A stretch of DNA of 28,972 nt, taken from contig JAEYKW010000051.1 in NCBI GenBank assembly GCA_023408075.1, positions 1-28,972 of the forward strand. Direction: 5' to 3'. Below, piece by piece: positions 22,721-28,972 of the stretch. Position numbers and translations under genes: made by a program. Each line of letters starts with the position of its first letter. Positions within the stretch are counted from its first letter, which is position 1. This DNA is from Bacillota bacterium (GTDB lineage Bacteria > Bacillota > Clostridia > Christensenellales > SZUA-584). The notes below the pieces were generated by a model, which searched no databases, was not told the origin of the DNA, and saw only the letters and a list, made by a program, of their open reading frames with translations.

Positions 22721-23140
22721 ATGGCGGATGTTTTTAAGGAAACATTTGACATCTCAGCCGGCGATTTTGCGAGCGCGGGCGAAGCTTCGGCCAAAATAAA
22801 AGGCATATTGCGGGTGATCGGCATCGACCCTTCGCTGACGCGGCGCGTGACCATCGCGTCTTACGAAGCCGAGCTCAATATGATCATTCACAGCCATGGC
22901 GGCGTGATGACGCTGGAGATTTCCCCCGACACCATAAAGCTTCACTGTGCCGACACGGGCCCCGGTATCGCCGATATTGACATGGCGATGCGCGAAGGCT
23001 ATTCCACCGCGCCTTCCGACGTGAGGATGATGGGCTTCGGCGCGGGCATGGGGCTGCCCAACATGAAAAAGAACAGCGACGATTTTTCGATTGTATCGGA
23101 TACGGACGGCACTGTTTTGAATATGAGGTTTATTATTTAA
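22721..23140 (+). CDS. GHKL-type ATP-binding protein (RsbW/RsbT-like serine kinase fold)
   Basis: A 139-residue protein consisting of just a histidine-kinase-like ATPase domain. The N box is YEAELNMIIHSHGG (48-61), the G1 box is DTGPGI (78-83) and the G2 box is GFGAGMGLPNM (105-115). There is no dimerisation histidine or sensor domain, as in the anti-sigma factor/serine kinase group (RsbW, RsbT, SpoIIAB). It may phosphorylate or sequester a partner protein. The genes around it (DRTGG proteins, sensory hydrogenase, PHP phosphoesterase) suggest a signalling role tied to hydrogen metabolism. The target cannot be read from sequence. Confidence 0.85.
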   Translation: MADVFKETFDISAGDFASAGEASAKIKGILRVIGIDPSLTRRVTIASYEAELNMIIHSHGGVMTLEISPDTIKLHCADTGPGIADIDMAMREGYSTAPSDVRMMGFGAGMGLPNMKKNSDDFSIVSDTDGTVLNMRFII

Positions 23141-23156
23141 TTTAAGGCGGCATGTC

Positions 23157-24464
23157 ATGAATACGTATTTTCATTCGGTGCGGCTCGATCGCGATAAGTG
23201 CAAGGGCTGCACCAACTGCATTAAGCACTGCCCCACCGAAGCCATCCGCGTACGGGGCGGCAAAGCGCAGATCATCGCGGAGCGGTGCATCGACTGCGGC
23301 GAATGCATCCGCGTGTGCCCGTACCATGCGAAGATCTCGTATACCGATCCGTTTTCGGACATCGGGCGGTTCAAATACAAAATCGCGCTGCCTGCGCCCG
23401 CGCTTTACGGACAGTTTAAGAACTTAAGCAGCATTGACCGCGTGGTGGTGGCACTCAAGCTGATGGGCTTCGACGATGTGTATGAGGTGGCGCGCGGCGC
23501 GGATATTGTGAGCTGCGCGATACAGGAGAAAATTCAGGACAAGGACAACCTGCCTGTGATTTCGTCGGCCTGCCCGGCCATCGTGCGCCTGATTCAGGTG
23601 CGCTTTCCGAACCTCATCGACAACATCATTGACCTCTTATCGCCGATGGAGGTGGCGGCTTCGGTCGCCAAGCGCGAGTATGCCAAAAAGCACGGCGTCA
23701 GCTTAAAGGATATCGGCGCGTTTTTCATTACGCCCTGCCCCGCCAAAATGACAAGCATCAAAAACCCGTATGGCATCGACAGCAGCAACGTGGACGGCGC
23801 GTTTTCTGTGATCGATATTTACGGTCTGCTCGCAGGACAGCTCAAAAAGCCCGGCATCGTCACGCTCGAAGGCGCGACGGCTTCCGTTTGCGGTGTGGGC
23901 TGGGCCAATTCGGGCGGCGAAGCCGCCGCCGCAGGCATCACCAATTCTCTCGCGGTGGACGGCATCGGCAACGTGATCAAGGTGCTCGAGGAAATCGAGA
24001 ACTTAAAGCTGACCGATCTGCAGTATTTTGAGGGGCTCGCGTGTCCCGGCGGCTGCGTGGGCGGCCCGCTCACGTTTGAAAACCCGTATGTGGCGCGTAC
24101 GCGCATCAAAACGCTGTCCGCGAAAATAGAAAATACCGCCCCCTCGTTCGATTACGCCCAGAATTATATCCACGACGGCACCGTCGATTTCCGCCAACCC
24201 GTCAAGGCGCGCCCCGTGATGAAGATCGACGCGGACATGGTCACCGCGATGAAGAAGCTCGAGGCGATCGAGGAAATCGCCAAGCGGCTGCCCGGGCTCG
24301 ACTGCGGCTCGTGCGGCTCTCCCTCGTGCCATGCGATGGCCGAGGATATCGTACTCGGCGACGCGAAGGAAATGGACTGTGTGTTCAAGCTGCGCGACAA
24401 GGTCACAAGCCTCGCCGAACAGATGGTGGAACTCACAGGCAGGGACAAAAAAGGAGACAGATAG
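23157..24464 (+). CDS. Putative sensory [FeFe]-hydrogenase (group C/D-like, HydS type)
   Basis: This 435-residue iron-sulfur protein starts with two [4Fe-4S] ferredoxin motifs (Cys15/18/21/25 and Cys44/47/50/54), followed by an H-cluster domain. All four H-cluster cysteines are present: Cys139 in SSACPAI, Cys194 in TPCPAK, and Cys296/Cys300 in LACPGGCVGG. The proton-transfer cysteine of catalytic enzymes (TSCCP) is Ala138, and the Glu of the PCxxKxxE motif is Ser200. A C-terminal CX2CX4CX16C cluster site (Cys383, 386, 391, 408) completes it. These replacements and the extra cluster match non-catalytic sensory hydrogenases (groups C and D). No PAS domain is present, which favours group D. It lies between a GHKL ATPase and a DRTGG gene. 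Confidence 0.88.
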   Translation: MNTYFHSVRLDRDKCKGCTNCIKHCPTEAIRVRGGKAQIIAERCIDCGECIRVCPYHAKISYTDPFSDIGRFKYKIALPAPALYGQFKNLSSIDRVVVALKLMGFDDVYEVARGADIVSCAIQEKIQDKDNLPVISSACPAIVRLIQVRFPNLIDNIIDLLSPMEVAASVAKREYAKKHGVSLKDIGAFFITPCPAKMTSIKNPYGIDSSNVDGAFSVIDIYGLLAGQLKKPGIVTLEGATASVCGVGWANSGGEAAAAGITNSLAVDGIGNVIKVLEEIENLKLTDLQYFEGLACPGGCVGGPLTFENPYVARTRIKTLSAKIENTAPSFDYAQNYIHDGTVDFRQPVKARPVMKIDADMVTAMKKLEAIEEIAKRLPGLDCGSCGSPSCHAMAEDIVLGDAKEMDCVFKLRDKVTSLAEQMVELTGRDKKGDR

Positions 24465-24803
24465 ATGACAACAGGCGAGCTCATACAAAACACGGGATGG
24501 AAGCCGCTGACGGAGATTCAGGACGGCACCGTTTCTTCCGCTTATATATGCGACCTGCTAAGCTGGGTGATGGCGCACGCGCAAAACGGCACCGCGTGGG
24601 TCACCGTGCAGGCGCACCTCAACGTGGTCGCGGTCGCGTCGTTGACCGGCTGCGCCTGCGTGATTATCCCCGAAAACATCGCCGTTTCGCAGGAAGTGCT
24701 CGATGCCGCCCGCGACAAGGGCGTTACGATGCTCAGCGCCCCGTGCTCGTCTTACGGCGCGGCGCGCGCGCTCAGCGGTATGGGCATCGGCGAAGTGCGA
24801 TGA
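24465..24803 (+). CDS. DRTGG-domain protein 2
   Basis: A 112-residue DRTGG-type protein starting immediately after the HydS-like stop, with AGGAGACAG as ribosome binding site. Visible blocks are TGELIQNTGWKPLTEI, GTVSSAYICDLLSWVMAHAQ, AWVTVQAHLNVVAVASLTGCACVIIPEN and DKGVTMLSAPCSSYGAARAL. It overlaps the downstream PHP gene by 4 bp. It is only distantly similar to the first DRTGG protein, so the two are probably not a recent duplication. Some annotations call such proteins HPr-kinase-like, but I see no P-loop. Ligand-binding regulator by inference. Confidence 0.82.
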   Translation: MTTGELIQNTGWKPLTEIQDGTVSSAYICDLLSWVMAHAQNGTAWVTVQAHLNVVAVASLTGCACVIIPENIAVSQEVLDAARDKGVTMLSAPCSSYGAARALSGMGIGEVR

Positions 24804-25489
24804 CCCGCTGCTACGACCTGCACATCCATTCGTGCCTTTCCCCCTGCGCCGGCGACGACATGACGCCCGCCAACATTGCGGGTATGGCCTATATCAAGGG
24901 GCTCTCGCTCATTGCGCTCACCGACCACAATTCAGGAGCCAATCTGCCCGCAATATCCGAAGCCGCCGCTGCCTACGGCCTGATACTCGTTCCGGGCATG
25001 GAGGTCACCACGAGCGAAGAAGTACATGTGCTCACCTACTTTGCCGATGTGGATACGGCCGTCGCCTTCGGCGAGCAGCTATACGGCTCGCTGCCCGGCA
25101 TACAAAACCGGCCGGATATTTTCGGCAATCAGCTGATTATGGATACCAAAGACACCGTCGCGGGGACGCTTCCCAAGCTGCTGCTGCAGGCCGCCCCCTA
25201 TACGATTGACGATGTGGTGCGCATGGCCAAAGAGCGTGACGGGTGCGCGGTGCCCGCCCACATCAACCGCGATTCGTTTTCTGTGCTTGCCAACTTAGGG
25301 TTCATCCCGCCCAATCTTTTCGGGTGCGTCGAGGTGGCGAAAAACCTCCCCTGCCCCGATCTTCGCGGCCATTACCGCATCTTTCATTCCTCCGACGCGC
25401 ACGAGCTCGGCGCCATCGCCGAGCCGCTCGAAACGCTCTGCGGCATAGAGAGCGCCGGAGATTTTATAGATTTTGTCAATAACTTCTAG
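24800..25489 (+). CDS. PHP-domain metal-dependent phosphoesterase
   Basis: A 229-residue PHP-superfamily protein. The metal-binding residues are all visible: His8/His10 in DLHIHS, His43 in TDHNS, Glu68 in GMEVT, His76 in EVHVLTYF, His154 in PAHINR, and His196/Asp199/His201 in HSSDAHE. Relatives hydrolyse phosphoesters such as histidinol phosphate, 3',5'-bisphosphonucleotides or short RNAs. The substrate here is unknown; in this cluster it could reverse a phosphorylation made by a neighbouring GHKL kinase. The ATG overlaps the DRTGG2 stop (ATGA). The frame is open further back into the HydS-like gene, but that is a shadow. Confidence 0.88.
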   Translation: MTRCYDLHIHSCLSPCAGDDMTPANIAGMAYIKGLSLIALTDHNSGANLPAISEAAAAYGLILVPGMEVTTSEEVHVLTYFADVDTAVAFGEQLYGSLPGIQNRPDIFGNQLIMDTKDTVAGTLPKLLLQAAPYTIDDVVRMAKERDGCAVPAHINRDSFSVLANLGFIPPNLFGCVEVAKNLPCPDLRGHYRIFHSSDAHELGAIAEPLETLCGIESAGDFIDFVNNF

Positions 25490-25579
25490 TATCTGTTTCC
25501 GAACGTAAGTTTTCATTCTTTTTACTGAACATTATTAATTTTTTCACAAATAACATGTGCAATCACGTGTAGAATGTGT

Positions 25580-25617
25580 TAGAATATGCGCTGGATGTTT
25601 TGATATTTTTTTAACAA
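25580..25617 (+). promoter_or_regulatory. Candidate hnd promoter -10 and Rex-type operator
   Basis: TTGATATTTTTTTAACAA at 25600-25617 is an 18-bp site. Its right half, TTAACAA, is a perfect Rex half-site and its left half matches five of seven positions of TTGTTAA. It lies between -10-like boxes (TAGAAT at 25570-25575 and again at 25580-25585) and the hndA start at 25652, where bound Rex would block transcription. No good -35 is seen. Rex represses hydrogenase and fermentation genes at low NADH/NAD+ in other clostridia; its role here is inferred. Confidence 0.45.
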
Positions 25618-25651
25618 ACTATTTGAAATATTTTTTTCAGGAGGGGTAGCC

Positions 25652-26128
25652 ATGACCAATGTGGATGGTAAATTGATGCGCGAAGAGCTCATCAGTTTTA
25701 TCGCAGAGCAGAAGAAAAAACCAGGCCCGCTTATGCCCATCATGCAAAAAGCACAGTCGCTGTTTGGCGCGCTGACGATTGATGTGCAGGAACTCATTGC
25801 CGAGCAACTCGGTATTCCCATGAGCGACGTCTACGGAGTCGCCACCTTTTATTCACAGTTTGCACTCGAACCGAAGGGAGAGCACATCGTCAGCGTCTGC
25901 ATGGGCACCGCCTGCTATGTGAGAAACATAGAGAAGGTGATGGAGAAGCTGAGCGAGGAACTCGGCGTCGCGCCGGGGCAGACCACGCCGGACAAAAAGT
26001 TTACGCTGGAAGCCACCCGCTGCCTCGGATGCTGCGGCCTTGCCCCCGTCATCATGATCGACGATCAGGTGTTCGGACGGTTGGTTCCTTCGGATGTGCC
26101 GGACATTCTCGCGAAATTCGAAAAGTAA
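25652..26128 (+). CDS. hndA: NADP/NAD-reducing hydrogenase subunit HndA (NuoE-like [2Fe-2S] protein)
   Basis: A small diaphorase subunit of the multisubunit [FeFe]-hydrogenase, homologous to NuoE. The 158-residue protein has an N-terminal helical bundle (KKKPGPLMPIMQKAQ, IPMSDVYGVATFYSQF) and a thioredoxin-like domain. One [2Fe-2S] cluster is bound by Cys83 and Cys88 (CMGTAC) and Cys124 and Cys128 (CLGCC). The ATG follows GGAGGGGTAGCC. It is the first gene of the catalytic operon, downstream of a candidate Rex site, and 3 bp before a GHKL ATPase gene. Confidence 0.93.
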   Translation: MTNVDGKLMREELISFIAEQKKKPGPLMPIMQKAQSLFGALTIDVQELIAEQLGIPMSDVYGVATFYSQFALEPKGEHIVSVCMGTACYVRNIEKVMEKLSEELGVAPGQTTPDKKFTLEATRCLGCCGLAPVIMIDDQVFGRLVPSDVPDILAKFEK

Positions 26129-26131
26129 GCC

Positions 26132-26683
26132 ATGCGCGATATTTCCTTGCACATTCTTGACATCGCCGAGAACTCCATCCGTGCGAACAGCACACTGGTT
26201 GACATCAGCATGACCGTCAATAAAGCAAGCGATGAACTCGTCATCACCATCGGCGACAACGGGTCCGGTATGAGCAAAGAAATGCTGGAGAGTGTGAAAA
26301 GCCCTTTTATCACATCGCGAACCACAAGAAAAGTCGGCCTTGGCATACCGCTGTTTACGGCAAGCTGTGAAGCAACGGGCGGACACCTTGATATCGAGTC
26401 TGAGCCAGGCGTGGGCACAAAGCTGACCGCGCACCTCGGTTTCTCACATATCGACCGTCCCCCGCTTGGAGACATTGCAGAAACCATCGCCACACTGACG
26501 ATCATGAACCCTTCTATCGACTTTGCATTTTCCGCAAATTCAGGTGAAGCGTTTGAATATGACACCAGGCAGATCAAGGCGACTTTGGGGGATGTTCCCG
26601 TCACGCATCCGCAGGTGATGGCGTTCATCCGTGAATATTTACAGGAAGGACTCAAACAGGTTTTTGGAGGTAACGAAATATGA
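26132..26683 (+). CDS. GHKL ATP-binding protein within the hnd operon
   Basis: A 183-residue protein with a histidine-kinase-type ATPase domain in residues 1-125. The N box is DIAENSIRANS (Asn14), G1 is GDNGSGM (41-47) and G2 is KVGLGIPLF (67-75). A C-terminal tail of about 60 residues (TLTIMNPSIDFAFSANSGEAFEYDTRQIK) is not part of the standard fold. It has no phosphoacceptor histidine domain or sensor. It lies between hndA and hndB, overlapping hndB by 4 bp, so it is made together with hydrogenase subunits. It could modify a hydrogenase subunit or a regulator; the target is unknown. Confidence 0.85.
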   Translation: MRDISLHILDIAENSIRANSTLVDISMTVNKASDELVITIGDNGSGMSKEMLESVKSPFITSRTTRKVGLGIPLFTASCEATGGHLDIESEPGVGTKLTAHLGFSHIDRPPLGDIAETIATLTIMNPSIDFAFSANSGEAFEYDTRQIKATLGDVPVTHPQVMAFIREYLQEGLKQVFGGNEI

Positions 26684-27057
26684 AATCTTTACAAGAGCTC
26701 GAAGCAATCAGGAACAAAACGTTGTCTGAGATAGATATCCGCAAAAAAGGCGAAGGCATACGCATCGTGGTCGGCATGGCCACCTGCGGCATCGCTGCGG
26801 GCGCGCGCCCCGTGCTCACCGCACTGGTGGAAGAAGTATCAAAGAGGAATTTAAAAGACGTGACCGTCTCTCAGACAGGCTGCATCGGCGCCTGCCGCTT
26901 AGAGCCGATCGTTGAAGTGTTTGCGCCCGATAAGGATAAGGTGACCTATGTGAAGGTGAGCCCGGATATGGCCGGCCGTATCATCGCCGAGCATATCGTA
27001 AACGGCAACCCCGTCACCGAATACACGATCGGCTACGACGAAGAGAATACGAAATAG
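26680..27057 (+). CDS. hndB: Hydrogenase subunit HndB (thioredoxin-like [2Fe-2S] domain)
   Basis: A 125-residue thioredoxin-like ferredoxin-domain protein found between HndA and HndC in this hydrogenase type. It has GMATCGIAAGARPV with Cys36 and the second motif QTGCIGACRLEPIVEV with Cys68 and Cys72. Only three cysteines are available, whereas HndA has the usual four, so a non-Cys fourth ligand or no stable cluster must be considered. I believe this is common in the clostridial family. It overlaps the upstream ATPase gene by 4 bp and precedes hndC by 12 bp, with GGAGG before the next start. Confidence 0.9.
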   Translation: MKSLQELEAIRNKTLSEIDIRKKGEGIRIVVGMATCGIAAGARPVLTALVEEVSKRNLKDVTVSQTGCIGACRLEPIVEVFAPDKDKVTYVKVSPDMAGRIIAEHIVNGNPVTEYTIGYDEENTK

Positions 27058-27069
27058 GAGGGCAAAAAC

Positions 27070-28860
27070 ATGGATATATTCCGTTCTCATGTACTCGTCT
27101 GCGGCGGTACCGGATGTACATCGTCCGATTCGCCGAAGATCATGGATAAATTTAATGAAGAAATAAGCAAAGCCGGCCTCGATAAAGAAGTCAAGGTTGT
27201 CAGAACAGGCTGCTTTGGCCTGTGTGAAGCGGGCCCCGTCGTGATCGTGTATCCCGAGGGCAGCTTCTACTCGCATGTGAAGGTGTCGGACGTGCCCGAA
27301 ATCGTCAGCGAACACCTGCTGAAGGGCCGCATTGTGCAGCGTCTCTTATTTCACGAGGTCAGCCATGACGTCGAGATGTCGCTGGATAACATCGGCTTTT
27401 ACAAAAAGCAAAAGCGTATCGCGCTGCGCAACTGCGGCGTGATCGATCCGGAGCGCATTGAAGAATACATCGCGTTTGACGGCTACAAAGCGCTCGGCAA
27501 GTGCCTCACTGAATACACGCCCCAGCAGGTCATCGACGTGGTCAAGCAGAGCGGCCTTCGCGGGCGCGGCGGCGGCGGCTTCCCCACCGGCCTCAAGTGG
27601 CAGTTCTGCGCGAACGAAAAGAACGAGCAGAAATATGTGATCTGCAACGCCGACGAAGGCGACCCGGGCGCGTTCATGGACAGAAGCGTGCTCGAGGGCG
27701 ACCCGCATGCGGTGCTGGAAGCCATGGCGATTGCGGGCTACGCGATCGGCGCAAATATGGGCTATATCTATGTGCGCGCGGAATACCCCATCGCGGTCAA
27801 ACGCCTCGAAATAGCGATCGGGCAGGCACGTGAGATGGGCCTGCTCGGCAAAGACATATTCGGCACCGGGTTTGAATTCGACATCGATATCCGTCTCGGC
27901 GCGGGCGCGTTTGTCTGCGGTGAAGAAATGGCGCTGATAGCGTCCATCGAAGGGCACCGCGGCGAACCGACACCCAAACCGCCGTTTCCGGCGCAGAGGG
28001 GGTTGTTCGGAAAACCGACGATCATCAACAACGTTGAAACTTTTGCGAACGTTGCGCAGATAATATTGAATGGGCCCGAATGGTTTGCGTCCATGGGCAC
28101 CGAGAAGAGCAAGGGCACCAAGGTGTTCGCTCTCGGCGGCAAAATCAACAACACAGGCCTTGTGGAAATTCCGATGGGCACGACGATGCGCGAGATCATA
28201 TTCGAAATCGGCGGCGGCATCCCGAACGGCAAGGCTTACAAAGCGGCTCAGACGGGCGGTCCCTCGGGCGGCTGCATTCCGTCCAGCCATCTTGATACCC
28301 CCATCGACTACGATTCGCTGACAGCGCTCGGCTCGATGATGGGCAGCGGCGGCCTCATCGTGATGGACGAGGACAACTGCATGGTGGACGTGGCGCGCTT
28401 CTTCCTCGACTTCACGGTCGATGAATCGTGCGGCAAATGCCCCCCGTGCCGTATCGGCACCAAGCGCATGCTCGAGATTTTGGAGCGCATCGTGGCGGGC
28501 CGCGGCGAAGACGGCGATATCGAAAAGCTCGAAATGCTCGGCGAAAACATCAAGAACGCGGCGCTCTGCGGCCTTGGCAAAACGGCTCCGAACCCCGTGC
28601 TCTCGACGATCAAGTATTTCCGCGATGAATACGAAGCGCACATATACGATAAAAAGTGCCCCGCCGGCCACTGCAAGGCGCTGCTCAATTACATCATAGA
28701 CAAGAGCAAGTGCATCGGCTGCAGCGCCTGCGCAAGGGTCTGCCCCACCAATGCCATCACCGGCAAGGTGAAGGAGCCGTATGAGATCGACCAGAGCAAG
28801 TGCATCAAATGCGGCGCGTGCATTGAGAAGTGCAAATTCGGCGCGATCGAGAAGAAATAA
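27070..28860 (+). CDS. hndC: Hydrogenase subunit HndC (NuoF-like flavoprotein)
   Basis: NAD(P)(H)-binding FMN subunit where electron bifurcation is thought to take place in this enzyme class. The 596-residue protein has an N-terminal thioredoxin-like [2Fe-2S] domain (Cys11, Cys16, Cys48, Cys52). A NuoF core follows, with GRGGGGFPTGLKW (about 165-178) for FMN/NADH and EGDPHA. A [4Fe-4S] site is formed by ESCGKCPPCRIG (about 452-463) and the later Cys in ALCGLGK. Two C-terminal [4Fe-4S] ferredoxin motifs end it (CIGCSACARVCP, CIKCGACIEKCK, about 546-592). This domain order is that of HndC/HydB of trimeric or tetrameric bifurcating hydrogenases. Confidence 0.95.
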   Translation: MDIFRSHVLVCGGTGCTSSDSPKIMDKFNEEISKAGLDKEVKVVRTGCFGLCEAGPVVIVYPEGSFYSHVKVSDVPEIVSEHLLKGRIVQRLLFHEVSHDVEMSLDNIGFYKKQKRIALRNCGVIDPERIEEYIAFDGYKALGKCLTEYTPQQVIDVVKQSGLRGRGGGGFPTGLKWQFCANEKNEQKYVICNADEGDPGAFMDRSVLEGDPHAVLEAMAIAGYAIGANMGYIYVRAEYPIAVKRLEIAIGQAREMGLLGKDIFGTGFEFDIDIRLGAGAFVCGEEMALIASIEGHRGEPTPKPPFPAQRGLFGKPTIINNVETFANVAQIILNGPEWFASMGTEKSKGTKVFALGGKINNTGLVEIPMGTTMREIIFEIGGGIPNGKAYKAAQTGGPSGGCIPSSHLDTPIDYDSLTALGSMMGSGGLIVMDEDNCMVDVARFFLDFTVDESCGKCPPCRIGTKRMLEILERIVAGRGEDGDIEKLEMLGENIKNAALCGLGKTAPNPVLSTIKYFRDEYEAHIYDKKCPAGHCKALLNYIIDKSKCIGCSACARVCPTNAITGKVKEPYEIDQSKCIKCGACIEKCKFGAIEKK

Positions 28861-28878
28861 GAAAGGAGCAGACAGGTT

Positions 28879-28972
28879 ATGATATCTTTAACGATAGATG
28901 GAGTCAAAGTGGAAGTTCCTGATAACACTTCGGTTCTCGAAGCGGCCAGGGCTGCCAGCATTAAAATACCGA
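28879..28972 (+). CDS. hndD: Catalytic [FeFe]-hydrogenase subunit HndD, N-terminus only (cut by window edge)
   Basis: Starts at ATG 28879 after AAAGGAG, 18 bp downstream of hndC, and runs off the right edge after 31 codons. The visible MISLTIDGVKVEVPDNTSV and LEAARAASIKIP are the start of the plant-type [2Fe-2S] ferredoxin domain that begins HndD/HydA catalytic subunits (and NuoG-like proteins). The order hndA-hndB-hndC supports hndD, but the H-cluster domain is outside the window, so this is partly an inference from context. Confidence 0.82.
   Translation, partial: MISLTIDGVKVEVPDNTSVLEAARAASIKIP

Noticed and set aside
24311..24799. Long upstream extension of the PHP gene into the HydS-like gene
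   Set aside because: It overlaps two well-supported genes in another frame, and the extension is Arg-rich and domainless. The ATG at 24800 gives a complete PHP domain.
27346..28671. 441-codon open frame antisense to hndC
   Set aside because: It is the mirror of a GC-rich, strongly conserved gene. Its translation is rich in His, Arg and Ala with no recognisable domain, as expected of a shadow frame.

Overview
The window looks like a chromosomal segment of an anaerobic, fermentative member of the Clostridia (Firmicutes). The reasons are the B. subtilis-type pyrimidine operon with a PyrR RNA attenuator and a PyrK/PyrD (class 1B) dihydroorotate dehydrogenase, a Re-type citrate synthase-like enzyme, an NAD-linked multisubunit [FeFe]-hydrogenase (Hnd type), strong AGGAGG ribosome binding sites and fairly GC-rich coding sequence. 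A GH10 xylanase lipoprotein suggests a plant-polysaccharide degrader, from gut, rumen or digester. The species cannot be named from the sequence alone.

Layout. (1) Positions 1-2110, minus strand: the 5' end of an unrecognised gene and a secreted GH10-CBM9 xylanase with two tandem LacI-type operator candidates upstream. (2) 2200-3230, plus strand: an AT-richer toxin-antitoxin pair, a RelB/DinJ-like antitoxin overlapping a zeta-toxin-like kinase. (3) 3230-14800, minus strand: the full UMP pathway in the order pyrR-pyrB-pyrC-pyrF-[500 bp of palindromic repeats]-carA-carB-pyrK-pyrD-pyrE. It is headed by a well-formed PyrR attenuator, with a second intrinsic terminator between pyrR and pyrB. (4) 14821-16126: a decayed IS30-family element with recognisable inverted repeats and an unusually long 13-bp direct repeat, inserted just upstream of the pyrR promoter. 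(5) 16175-18900, minus strand: a Re-citrate/homocitrate synthase-like enzyme and a class I aminotransferase.

(6) 19016-20302, plus strand: a small glutaredoxin-like protein and a DegV lipid-binding protein. (7) 20369-21161, plus strand: a second toxin-antitoxin-like pair whose antitoxin appears to be a Phd/YefM-HicB fusion. (8) 21392 to the right edge, plus strand: a SPOR-domain membrane protein, then a putative H2/redox-sensing module (DRTGG protein, GHKL ATPase, group D-like sensory [FeFe]-hydrogenase, second DRTGG protein, PHP phosphoesterase). After a promoter region with a Rex-like operator comes the catalytic bifurcating-type hydrogenase operon hndA-GHKL ATPase-hndB-hndC-hndD; hndD is cut by the window edge.

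The most interesting system is the sensory-hydrogenase/GHKL/DRTGG/PHP set next to the bifurcating hydrogenase. Its parts suggest a phosphorylation- or partner-switch-based signalling route from H2 or redox state to hydrogenase expression. The individual families are known in clostridia, but how they act together is, to my knowledge, largely uncharacterised. Secondary points are the Phd-HicB fusion, the RelB-zeta pairing, the terminator inside the pyr operon that lacks a PyrR site, and the long IS30 direct repeat.
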